Shown here: piece after piece, positions 37,832 to 45,952 of the stretch
Layout of the letters: the number at the start of each line of letters is the position of its first letter
Numbering within the stretch: the stretch's first letter is position 1
Assembly: GCA_003252395.1 (NCBI GenBank)
Contig: QKEL01000003.1
Location: 1-64,000 of the forward strand
Length of the DNA: 64,000 nucleotides
Direction: 5' to 3'
Source of the DNA: Spirochaetales bacterium
GTDB taxonomy: Bacteria > Spirochaetota > Spirochaetia > Treponematales > Treponemataceae
Program-made: the position numbers and the translations under genes
The notes under the pieces: model-generated
Told to the model about the DNA's origin: nothing
Database searches by the model: none
What the model saw: only the letters and a program-made list of their open reading frames with translations

Positions 37832-39655
37832 ATGGAATTAATGAAGCATAAAACGCCGCATTTTCCGTTACTGGAGACCGACGAGCCGGAACTGTACCGC
37901 GACCAGTTTCCCTTCGAGGCGGTTCCGCGAATCCGTTTCGACGGCGTGGAGGTCCCCGTGAATCTTCCGGGCGATATTTGGATTACGGACACCACGTTTC
38001 GGGACGGCCAACAGTCGCGCCCTCCGTATACCCCGGAACAGATCGCCCATATCTATAACCTCATGCACCGCCTGGGGGGCGAGAAGGGCCTGATCCGACA
38101 GACCGAGTTCTTCATTTACAGCGAGAAGGATCGCGAGGCGCTGGCGCTCTGCCAAGCGCAAAACCACCGATATCCCGAGATCACCAGCTGGATACGGGCG
38201 GATTCGGGCGACTTTCAGCTCGTGAAGTCGCTGGGCCTGAAGGAGACGGGCATACTCACCTCGGTTTCCGATTACCATATCTTCCTCAAGCTAAAAAGCA
38301 ACCGGGCCAAGATCATGGACCAGTACCTCGGCATCGTGAAGGAGTGCCTGGCGGAGGGCATCGTTCCCCGCTGCCATTTCGAGGACATTACGCGGGCGGA
38401 TATCCACGGCTTTTGCCTGCCCCTGGCGGAGGAACTGCTCAAGCTCGCGCAGGAATCGAAGATCCCTGTGAAGGTCCGCCTGTGCGATACGATGGGCTAC
38501 GGCGTGACGTATCCGGGCGCCGTGCTGCCGCGTTCAGTGCCGCGGATGGCGCACGCCTTCCGCACCGAGCTCGGCTATCCCGCCGAATGGCTCGAGTGGC
38601 ACGGGCACAATGACTTTCACAAGGTGCACGTCAACGCCGCGACCGCATGGCTCTACGGCTGCTCGGCGAACAACGCGAGCCTTCTCGGGTACGGCGAGCG
38701 CACCGGCAACCCCCCGCTGGAGGCCGCCGTCATCGAGTACGCGTCGCTCACCGGCGACGATTCCATAGACCTGACGGTGATTACCGAGATCGCCGACTAT
38801 TTCCGAAACGAGGTGGAGGCGAATATACCGGCGAACTACCCCTTCGTGGGAGAGGACTTCAACACGACCCGCGCCGGAATCCACGCCGACGGAATACTCA
38901 AGAACCAGGAAATCTACAATATCTTCGACACGGAAAGGCTCCTGAACCGCCCGATCCGCACGATGGTAACGGACAAGTCCGGGTACGCCGGCATCGCGCG
39001 CTGGCTCAACGAGAACGTGCCGCTGATCAGGCAGGGAAAACGGGCGGAGGTGACCAAGCGGCACCCGGGGATCAAGTACATCGTGACCTGGGTCGAGGAG
39101 GAATACCGGGGAGGGCGCACCACCGCCATCTCGGCGGACGAGCTCATGGCCTACGCGCGGCGCTACCTTCCGGGCCTCTTCGAGTCCGACTTCGACCGGG
39201 TGAAGGAAGAGGCGATCCGCATCGCGAGCGCCCTCGCCGAAAGCGTCGCCGACGCGCCCGAGCTCGCGAACCTGGAACCGTCCGAGATGGACGAATACCT
39301 TGAGGCGATCGTGAAGCGGGAGGGCTCTATCCAGCTTTTGGCCATCACCAACACCGAGGGGCAGCGGATTAACCAAATCTACGCCCAGCACGGGGAGAAG
39401 GCGCTGTTCCGAAACCTCCTGACGAAGGACTTTAAGGAAAGCCAGTGGTTCGCGGAGGTGCTCCGCACGGGCGAGCCGTATTTCTCGCACCTCTTTTTCT
39501 CGAAATACACCGATAGGCTCATCCTCACCGCGGGCATGCCGCTCAAGGCCAAGGACGGCACGGTTCGCGCCGTGATAGACATAGATTTCCGCTTTGACGA
39601 GTTGGTGAAGCTCATAAACGACCTGCCCGAGGGAATCGCCGGTGAGAAGGAATAG
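37832..39655 (+). CDS. Re-citrate synthase-like HMGL-family enzyme with C-terminal Cache/PDC-like domain
   Basis: A 607-residue cytoplasmic protein. Residues about 45-480 are an isopropylmalate/homocitrate synthase-superfamily TIM barrel. Features are DTTFRDGQQSRPPYT (53-67), a metal-binding HGHNDFH at 257-263, a GERTGNPPLEAA box, and TRAGIHADGILKNQEIYNIF. Those boxes recall the clostridial Re-citrate synthase group more than LeuA; the usual LeuA regulatory domain is absent. Residues about 487-600 instead look like a Cache/PDC sensor fold: ITNTEGQRINQIY, SQWFAEVLRTGEPYFSHLFF, LTAGMPLKAKDGTVRAVIDIDF. The protein has no signal or membrane helix, so the sensor domain would be an allosteric module. 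AGGAGGT precedes the ATG. The exact reaction is an inference. Confidence 0.82.
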   Translation: MELMKHKTPHFPLLETDEPELYRDQFPFEAVPRIRFDGVEVPVNLPGDIWITDTTFRDGQQSRPPYTPEQIAHIYNLMHRLGGEKGLIRQTEFFIYSEKDREALALCQAQNHRYPEITSWIRADSGDFQLVKSLGLKETGILTSVSDYHIFLKLKSNRAKIMDQYLGIVKECLAEGIVPRCHFEDITRADIHGFCLPLAEELLKLAQESKIPVKVRLCDTMGYGVTYPGAVLPRSVPRMAHAFRTELGYPAEWLEWHGHNDFHKVHVNAATAWLYGCSANNASLLGYGERTGNPPLEAAVIEYASLTGDDSIDLTVITEIADYFRNEVEANIPANYPFVGEDFNTTRAGIHADGILKNQEIYNIFDTERLLNRPIRTMVTDKSGYAGIARWLNENVPLIRQGKRAEVTKRHPGIKYIVTWVEEEYRGGRTTAISADELMAYARRYLPGLFESDFDRVKEEAIRIASALAESVADAPELANLEPSEMDEYLEAIVKREGSIQLLAITNTEGQRINQIYAQHGEKALFRNLLTKDFKESQWFAEVLRTGEPYFSHLFFSKYTDRLILTAGMPLKAKDGTVRAVIDIDFRFDELVKLINDLPEGIAGEKE

Positions 39656-39665
39656 GCGGGGACGG

Positions 39666-39703
39666 GGAACGACGCTCGCGGGTTAAGGAACGACGCTCGC
39701 GGG
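39666..39703. repeat. Tandem pair of a 17-bp sequence
   Basis: GGAACGACGCTCGCGGG occurs at 39666-39682 and again at 39687-39703 (21-bp period), between two convergent stop codons. Confidence 0.7.
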
Positions 39704-39720
39704 CCGGGCGCCGACGGAAT

Positions 39721-40449
39721 TTATGCCCTGAAGCGGTAGCCCGTTCCGTGCACGGTCAGTATGTGCCGGGGATTCGCGGGGTCGCGCTCGATTTTCTGGC
39801 GGAGCTTCGCGATATGCTGATCCAGGGTGCGGGTGGTACCGCCGTAGGATACGCCCCAAAAGCGTTCCAAAAGGTCGTCGCGGGAGTGGACGGTTTCCGG
39901 GTTCGCGTAAAAAAAGCGGAGCAGGTCCACCTCGCGGGCGCTGAGTTCCTGCCGCTTCGGCTCGCCTTCCTCCCCCGCCCCGCCGCGAGCGCGAAGCTCG
40001 ACCGTATAGCTCCGGGGGTCCACCGTGCAGTCGCCGAAGGTAAAGGGCCGCGTGGGGCCGATTCCCGCGCGGCAGGCGGTATCGCCTTCTGAGCGCCTGA
40101 GCGCGGCCTTCACGCGGGCGACCAGCTCGCGGACCCCGAAGGGCTTCACGATATAGTCGTCGGCCCCGAGCTCGAGCCCGAGGACCTTGTCGATTTCCTC
40201 CTCCCGCGCGCTCAGGAACACCACGGGGAGGCGGGAGTCGTACATTCGGATCGCGCGGCACACGTCGTACCCGCTCGCCTTGGGCATCATGATATCGAGA
40301 AGGGCCAGGTCGACGCCGGGAGAGCGACAGGCGTCGATTGCCGCCTCGCCGTCCGAAACCGCGGTGACCGCGAAGCCTTCCGATTCCAAGAGGTCCACGA
40401 GGCCTTCCCTGATCGCCGCTTCGTCTTCCGCCACGAGAATACGCTTCAT
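39721..40449 (-). CDS. OmpR/PhoB-family response regulator
   Basis: A 242-residue regulator. The receiver domain has acidic residues near 8-10, phospho-acceptor Asp52 in LLDIMMP, a conserved VVFLSAREEE, and Lys in IVKPFG. The C-terminal winged helix (about 140-240) ends with the typical HILTVHGTGYRFRA. It overlaps the histidine kinase gene by four bases (ATGA), so the two form a two-component pair. AAGGAAGGAAAGG precedes the ATG. The targets are unknown; the co-transcribed VWA gene suggests an envelope-related role. Confidence 0.95.
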   Translation of the reverse strand: MKRILVAEDEAAIREGLVDLLESEGFAVTAVSDGEAAIDACRSPGVDLALLDIMMPKASGYDVCRAIRMYDSRLPVVFLSAREEEIDKVLGLELGADDYIVKPFGVRELVARVKAALRRSEGDTACRAGIGPTRPFTFGDCTVDPRSYTVELRARGGAGEEGEPKRQELSAREVDLLRFFYANPETVHSRDDLLERFWGVSYGGTTRTLDQHIAKLRQKIERDPANPRHILTVHGTGYRFRA

Positions 40450-42656
40450 GCCTTTCCTTCCTTTGGGCCCGCGAGGGGCAGGCTGAGGGTGAACGCGCTT
40501 CCTTTCCCGCCGTCGCGCCGATCGCGCGGACGGTACGTAAGCTCGCCGCCCAGGGAACGCGCGAGGGTTCTCGCTATGGAAAGGCCGAGGCCGGTACCGC
40601 CCTTTTCCGAGGTGATGCTCGAATCGACCCGGTGGAACTCCCGGAATATTTTCTTCCGATGCGGGCGCGGCACCCCGATCCCCCGGTCCGCCACGGTAAT
40701 CAGGCACCGCCTGCCCCGTTTGTCGGCACCGACCGAGACGTCGATCTTTCGCGCGCTCCCCGAGTATTTTTCCGCGTTCGACAGGAGGTTCACGAGAATC
40801 CGGACCAGGGCGTCACGGTCGGCCAGGACCGTCAGGGGCGGCTCGCCGACGGCGAGCGATAGGGCGAAGCCCGCGCGCTCCAGGCGTTCGGCCATTTCGC
40901 CCACGGTTTCGCGAACGATGAGCGCCGCGTCCAGGGGCACCCGCGTGGGCCGGGCCTTGCCCCGTTCGAGCTTGGCAACGTCGAGCACGTTGTTGATAAG
41001 GCGGGTCAGCCGCTCGCTTTCCCCGACGATTCGCGCGAGGTATCGGTCCCGCTTCTCCCGGTCCAGATCGGCGCCCTCGGCGAGCATTTCGGAATAGAGC
41101 CTGATCGAGGTGAGCGGGGTTTTAAGCTCGTGGGACACGGTGGTCACGAAACCGGTCCGCCGGCGCGCCTCAAGGAGCCGGTTCGCCGAGTGCCGCCACA
41201 GGAGAACCGCGCCGAGGGAGACCGAAAGGAAAAAGACGAACACGAGGGCGGAAAGCGCGTAGCGGGACGCGCGTACCCGGTTTTCGAAGGCGTCGGGATC
41301 GGCAAGGATTATCGCGGTCTCCCAGTAGGGAAGGTATTCGCTGATCTCGCCGGAAACCAGCGGCGTGCGCCAGGCCGCGGCTTCCACGTTCGGTACCGGG
41401 ACTAGGGGCGAGCCGGACTGATCGAGCACGGCAAGGTACCGCACCCCATCGGCGGGGTTCCCGCTGCGGGCGGAAATGGCCTCGCGCACCGCGCCCATGT
41501 CGAGTTCGCAGCCCACGATCCAGTCGCCCTTCTTTTCCCAAAACAGGAGCACGAAGGAATTGTCGAAGATGCGGGGAACGAGGCCGCGGTCGCCTTGGGC
41601 TACGAGGTCGCGGAAATAGCGGTCGGACTCGATGTACACCGACCGCGCGGGCGCGGAAGAACGGGTATCCACGGCGTCGATCGCGGGGTTTACGTTGCGG
41701 GTAAGCGTTTCCTTTCCCTCCCCCGCCGCGAGGTCGTACACCCTTTTTTGGACCGCGGCGTCGGTTTCGAAAAGGCTCTGGGCCACCTTCGACCGCACGA
41801 TGGCCGCGTCGTCTTTTTCGGCCGGGGCCGTCGCCGGAGCCGTCGCCGGAGCCGGCGCGGCGTACTCGGTTTGGGCCCGGAAAATCGCGGGCGCCGAAGT
41901 TTCCGCGGGCGTGGAAGCCTCGTCCGAATATTCTAAAGGTATCGACTCGGGGACCGGCGCGGACTTCTGCGGGGAAGAACCGAAGGGGGATTTTTTCGCG
42001 GGAGGCGGGGCGGCTTCTTTTTCCGCGGCGACCTCTGTTCCGCCAGCCGGCCCCGGGGCGGGAGCGGCCGTCCCGCTTTCGGCTCCCGCCCGGCTATCGG
42101 CGACGGCCGCGGCGGGCTTTTTCGCGTCTTCCGCCGCAGGCTGCTTCGGGACCGCGGCCGGCGGCGGCGCGGTGTCCCTGGCCGCGGAACCGGTTCCGAC
42201 GATCGACGCCTCGTACTCCGAGGCGATATTCCTGTACACCGGTATGGGCTCAACGTTTCCGAACACGTTCAGGTAGCGCCAGTAGAAGAGCCTATTTTCC
42301 TCGCTTGCCTCGGCCGGGTCGGGATACGCGATCGAGAGCGAAGAATCGAGGAGGAAGGGAACGCCGACCAGGGGGTCCTTCTCCTTCCACGCCTCGAGAT
42401 CGGCCGAGGTCGGCCTCATCCCCGAGCCGGCGAGGGGCGAGTCGGCGGAGAGGGAGGCGGAAAGGTCCGCGAACCAGGCGTTTATCCTGCCGTTCGTCTG
42501 GCCGACCTCGAGCAGTAGCGACTCGCGGAGCCGCGAGCGCATTTCCAGTTCCTGCCGGTCCACGCTGCGCGCGGCGAGCCAGGCAAGCCCCGCGAGGGGG
42601 ATAACGAGGAGCGGGATGGCGACGGCGAGCGCCAGGCGCCCGCTTGAACCCTTCAT
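40446..42656 (-). CDS. Membrane sensor histidine kinase with Ala/Pro-rich extracytoplasmic insert
   Basis: A 736-residue kinase: helix 1 at about 8-28, a large outer domain, helix 2 at about 475-497, a HisKA box VSHELKTPLTS with the phospho-acceptor His near 527, and a HATPase domain (NLLSNAEKYS, DRGIGVP, GGTGLGLSIA). Within the outer domain, about residues 155-290 are a low-complexity run of Ala, Pro, Glu, Lys and Ser, likely disordered. Start choice is uncertain: ATG at 42656 or 42665, neither with a clear ribosome-binding site; coupling to the VWA gene 20 bases upstream may serve. Confidence 0.9.
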   Translation of the reverse strand: MKGSSGRLALAVAIPLLVIPLAGLAWLAARSVDRQELEMRSRLRESLLLEVGQTNGRINAWFADLSASLSADSPLAGSGMRPTSADLEAWKEKDPLVGVPFLLDSSLSIAYPDPAEASEENRLFYWRYLNVFGNVEPIPVYRNIASEYEASIVGTGSAARDTAPPPAAVPKQPAAEDAKKPAAAVADSRAGAESGTAAPAPGPAGGTEVAAEKEAAPPPAKKSPFGSSPQKSAPVPESIPLEYSDEASTPAETSAPAIFRAQTEYAAPAPATAPATAPAEKDDAAIVRSKVAQSLFETDAAVQKRVYDLAAGEGKETLTRNVNPAIDAVDTRSSAPARSVYIESDRYFRDLVAQGDRGLVPRIFDNSFVLLFWEKKGDWIVGCELDMGAVREAISARSGNPADGVRYLAVLDQSGSPLVPVPNVEAAAWRTPLVSGEISEYLPYWETAIILADPDAFENRVRASRYALSALVFVFFLSVSLGAVLLWRHSANRLLEARRRTGFVTTVSHELKTPLTSIRLYSEMLAEGADLDREKRDRYLARIVGESERLTRLINNVLDVAKLERGKARPTRVPLDAALIVRETVGEMAERLERAGFALSLAVGEPPLTVLADRDALVRILVNLLSNAEKYSGSARKIDVSVGADKRGRRCLITVADRGIGVPRPHRKKIFREFHRVDSSITSEKGGTGLGLSIARTLARSLGGELTYRPRDRRDGGKGSAFTLSLPLAGPKEGKA

Positions 42657-42675
42657 GGCAAGCATTGTACCAGCT

Positions 42676-43809
42676 TTACTCGGACCGGACAAACCCTTTC
42701 GCGGCGGCCAGGTCCGTCAGGGAGCCGACGATCGCGGTATCCAGCGCTTCCGACGGCGCCGTTTCCCGCTTTTGGGAGTCGAGCCAGGCTTCCCGCTCGG
42801 CGGAGAGGGCCGCGATTTCGGCCTGAATGGCCTTTCTCTCGGCGAGTTTATCGGCGACGTACGCTTCGCGTTCCTTTTCGCTCATGGCCCGCAACTCCGC
42901 GGGGAGTTCCGAGGGCTTCACCGAGGCGAGCGGTACCGCGCCCGAACTCGTGGCGTCCACAAGGTCCCAGGCCGAATTGGAATAACTCTCGGAAGACTTC
43001 ACCTTCGCCCGCTTGAAAAAGCCTTCCTTATTCAGGCTATCGGCCTGAACGTCCTGCTCTTCCTGGAGTTCCTTCCGCGCGGCCCCCGCCGAACCGTAGG
43101 CGAGGTAGGTGTCGTTGAGACGGCCGTTCAGCTCGCTTAATCGGCCGTCCTGGGGGCAGGGAACGTATTCGTAGGCGTAATCGCCGTCGATATTCGCGAA
43201 GGCGCCGCCGGTCTGCCGCGCGCCCTCCGCCCAGCCGGAATAGAGACCTTCGTCCCGGCTTCCGCAAAAGATGGTATTGACCACCACGCCCATGCGCGCG
43301 GCTTTCCGTCCCGCGTCGCGGAAGTCCACCGGGCCCTGGGTAAACGGCTCGTTGCCCGCGACGTACACGATGCGCAGGTCCGAATCCCCGGCGGACCAAT
43401 CGAGATCGTCCAGGCTCTTCTTGATGACGAGGCCGCAGTACTCGCTCCCCCCGTTGGTGTCCAGCTCGAAGAGATTGGCCGAAAGTTCGTCCAGGTCCGC
43501 GGTAAAGGGCATGACCCGGCGGACATAGCCGGAGAAAACCGAGAGCGAATCGTTCCCGTACTCGTAAAGGGCGACCTCGAGCCTGGCGCGCTCGCCGTTT
43601 TTCGTCAGCTTTCCCGTTTCGGACACGATGCTCCACAACTGGCTCTTCGCCTGGTTGATAAGCCCGTCCATGCTGTTGGACGTGTCGAGGAGGAGGGCGA
43701 TCTGGACGAGGGGCCGGCCGTCCCGCGGCGCGGAAAAGGCCAAGCCTCCCGAAAGGGCCAAATGAAAGGCGAACGATGCGAACCGTGCGGTCCTGTGCGA
43801 TAGTTTCAT
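42676..43809 (-). CDS. Exported von Willebrand factor A domain protein
   Basis: A 377-residue protein with a signal peptide cleaved near residue 27. The VWA domain opens VQIALLLDTSNSMDGL, where Asp42, Ser44 and Ser46 form the MIDAS metal site. The domain continues to about 225 with LRIVYVAGNEPFTQG and GVVVNTIFCGS. The C-terminal third is a charged, probably coiled region (ERKAIQAEIAALSAERE). VWA domains bind protein partners through a divalent metal. GGAGG lies before the ATG. It is upstream of, and probably co-transcribed with, the kinase-regulator pair, so it may be its periplasmic partner. Confidence 0.88.
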   Translation of the reverse strand: MKLSHRTARFASFAFHLALSGGLAFSAPRDGRPLVQIALLLDTSNSMDGLINQAKSQLWSIVSETGKLTKNGERARLEVALYEYGNDSLSVFSGYVRRVMPFTADLDELSANLFELDTNGGSEYCGLVIKKSLDDLDWSAGDSDLRIVYVAGNEPFTQGPVDFRDAGRKAARMGVVVNTIFCGSRDEGLYSGWAEGARQTGGAFANIDGDYAYEYVPCPQDGRLSELNGRLNDTYLAYGSAGAARKELQEEQDVQADSLNKEGFFKRAKVKSSESYSNSAWDLVDATSSGAVPLASVKPSELPAELRAMSEKEREAYVADKLAERKAIQAEIAALSAEREAWLDSQKRETAPSEALDTAIVGSLTDLAAAKGFVRSE

Positions 43810-43940
43810 GGTATGCCTCCGTAACGCTTTGATACCATGAAGGATAGAGCGGGGCTCTTCGCGGGTTGTCACGGCCATGTCACGGGTCGTAAAAGAATTG
43901 TAAAAACCCGCGACGAACCGGTTCGCGCCTTCCCCTTCGC

Positions 43941-45200
43941 CTAGAACCACGCCTCCATGCCGAGGCTCAGGGACGTTCTCCAGGGGCGAACCTCGATTCC
44001 CGGGCCGAGGAAGAGGGGCGCGTTGAATTCGCCGCCGGACTTTCCCCCGCAATACGCGCCCTCGAATCTCACCTCGAAGTCGTCTACGACGGTAAAACGA
44101 ACCTCCCCCAAAAAGGCCACGGAACCGTCGGTGATATTCCCCAGGGCCCCGCCCACGACGGTCCAGCGCGAGGCGGCCTGATCCGCCACCTCGACCGAGG
44201 CGAAAAGGTACGAGCGCGCGAGCAGGGGAAGGGAACCGGAAAGGAGTTTCGCGGCGTCGTATTCCTCGGGTTTTCCCGCGCCCGCCGAGAACCACAGGTA
44301 TTCCGCGCGCGCTTCCGCGTTCCATAGGGGAAGCGTGTACATGAAGCCGCAGGAGGTTTCCGCTACCGCCCCGTTCGGGGAAAGGGCCGTGGACCATTCG
44401 GGGCGAGGTTCCCCTACCCGCGCGGCGCTCGCGGCGCCTTCGGCGTACCAGCTGGCGCCCAGGGCGTCGAACCCGGCGTCGGCGCCGAACCACCACCGGG
44501 CGCCGGAATCCGCGCTCAGCCGTTCCCGTACCGCCGCCGCGGAGAAATCGGCTGCCGAGCCCCGGTATTGCAGGCGTAGGCTGAGGGGAAACCCGTCGGC
44601 GTTCAGCTCGCCGAGGTCGGGAACGGGATTCGCGTTGCGGGGAGCTGCGAAGGCGCCCGCCTCGACCGAGAAGCCCGCGGGCAGCGATACGGACGCGGTC
44701 AGGCCGGGAGTGCCCCGCCCCCCGGCGGAAGGGTCCCGATCCAGGGCAATCGCCCCGATCCGGGAAGTCGGGTTATAGAGCCAGGCCGCACCGCTTCCCG
44801 TCGGCACGATTCCGAAACGGAACCAGGCGGCCCCCGCGCCGGCGGAGGCATACGCCTGATCGACGTAGAGGCCGCCGTGCAGGTCCGTGCCCGGCGGTAT
44901 CGCCTGGGGGTCGGGCGCCGCGGCGATTCCCGCGTCGAAGGCCAGGGCGAGGTCCGAGGCGGCGCCGTAGCGGTACGAGAGGCCGCCCTCGGCCCGGAAC
45001 GACGGCGAGAAGCCGCCGCCCGCCTCGAAAACGAGGGCATTCTTGAACGTTGCCGATTCGTCGTACCCGTCGCCGTCGAACGCGGCTCCGAACGAGGCCG
45101 AGGCCGAGCCGGACCACTGAGACGCGGCCCCTTCCTGGGCCGTTAGCGGGATCGCGCAGGCCGTCAAAACGGCCAGGGCGTAGAAGGTTCGCGCTTTCAT
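43941..45200 (-). CDS. Predicted outer membrane beta-barrel protein
   Basis: A 419-residue protein with a signal peptide ending TAQ (residue 22). The long mature part is Gly/Ala-rich, with alternating hydrophobic strands and many Trp, Tyr and Phe, ending in MEAWF. A C-terminal aromatic residue is the hallmark of outer membrane barrels folded by BamA. No named porin family is recognised. The start has AAGGGGGAAGG upstream. It lies 10 bases after the LolA-like gene, so it is probably the outer membrane member of the MMPL export set. Confidence 0.75.
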   Translation of the reverse strand: MKARTFYALAVLTACAIPLTAQEGAASQWSGSASASFGAAFDGDGYDESATFKNALVFEAGGGFSPSFRAEGGLSYRYGAASDLALAFDAGIAAAPDPQAIPPGTDLHGGLYVDQAYASAGAGAAWFRFGIVPTGSGAAWLYNPTSRIGAIALDRDPSAGGRGTPGLTASVSLPAGFSVEAGAFAAPRNANPVPDLGELNADGFPLSLRLQYRGSAADFSAAAVRERLSADSGARWWFGADAGFDALGASWYAEGAASAARVGEPRPEWSTALSPNGAVAETSCGFMYTLPLWNAEARAEYLWFSAGAGKPEEYDAAKLLSGSLPLLARSYLFASVEVADQAASRWTVVGGALGNITDGSVAFLGEVRFTVVDDFEVRFEGAYCGGKSGGEFNAPLFLGPGIEVRPWRTSLSLGMEAWF

Positions 45201-45210
45201 GCCTTCCCCC

Positions 45211-45951
45211 TTACCGCGCCAGCCGCGCGGGATCGAAACGAGACGGATCCACCGAGAGGCCGAAGCGGGCCTCCAGGAGGCGGACTACCGTAGCGGAACC
45301 CGATTTCAGGTTCCGCATCGTCAGCGACGAGGCGCGTACCCTGCCCCCGTAGTCGCGGAAGTCAGCGAGGTCCAAAACCTTATAGAAGCCGCCCTTGGAA
45401 GCGAGGGAAAATTCCGCGCGGCCCATGAGGTAGCCGTCCTTGAGCACCGTGATCCGCACGGCGTCGTAGGCCGCGTCGTCGTTCGAACGGACCCCGTCCA
45501 GGACCCATTCCTTTTCCGTCTCCGAGGCCAGGGTAAACCGGTAATCGTCGGCCAAGGCGCCGCCGCCCAGGTCGTCATAGGAAAAATCGCCGCCGATTCC
45601 CTGCACAGAACCGGAGCGGGCCGCCCCGCCGATCTTTCGGACACGGCCGGTAGACGGGAAGAAAGCCCAGCTTCCGTTCCCCACGCTGAGTATGCGCATT
45701 CCCTTTACCGCCCGGGGCTCCGCAAACTCGAGGAGGGAATCGCCCGCGTCGTTTTCGAGCGACGTTATGGCGTACTCCCTCGGCTTGGAGCCGTCGCCCG
45801 AATCGATGGTCATGGCGAAAGCCATGCTCGAGCCCCCGGCAGCGTCGCGCCGGTCAACCTCCCGCGCGATTTCCTGCGCGGTCTCCGCGGCGAGGACGGC
45901 CCCCGCCAGCGCCAGTACCGTTACGCACCATGCCCGTTTTGCAGTATTCAT
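45211..45951 (-). CDS. LolA-like outer membrane lipoprotein-sorting family protein
   Basis: A 246-residue exported protein with a signal peptide ending VLAA (residue 21). The mature part follows the LolA-like family seen beside MMPL exporters: an early EIAREVDRRD helix, MAFAMTIDSGDGSKPREY, MRILSVGNGSWAFFPSTGRVRKI, then DFSYDDLGGG. These are thought to carry lipids or lipoproteins across the periplasm. GGAGG lies eight bases before the ATG. It is immediately downstream of the MMPL exporter gene, one base apart. Confidence 0.88.
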   Translation of the reverse strand: MNTAKRAWCVTVLALAGAVLAAETAQEIAREVDRRDAAGGSSMAFAMTIDSGDGSKPREYAITSLENDAGDSLLEFAEPRAVKGMRILSVGNGSWAFFPSTGRVRKIGGAARSGSVQGIGGDFSYDDLGGGALADDYRFTLASETEKEWVLDGVRSNDDAAYDAVRITVLKDGYLMGRAEFSLASKGGFYKVLDLADFRDYGGRVRASSLTMRNLKSGSATVVRLLEARFGLSVDPSRFDPARLAR

Positions 45952-45952
45952 C

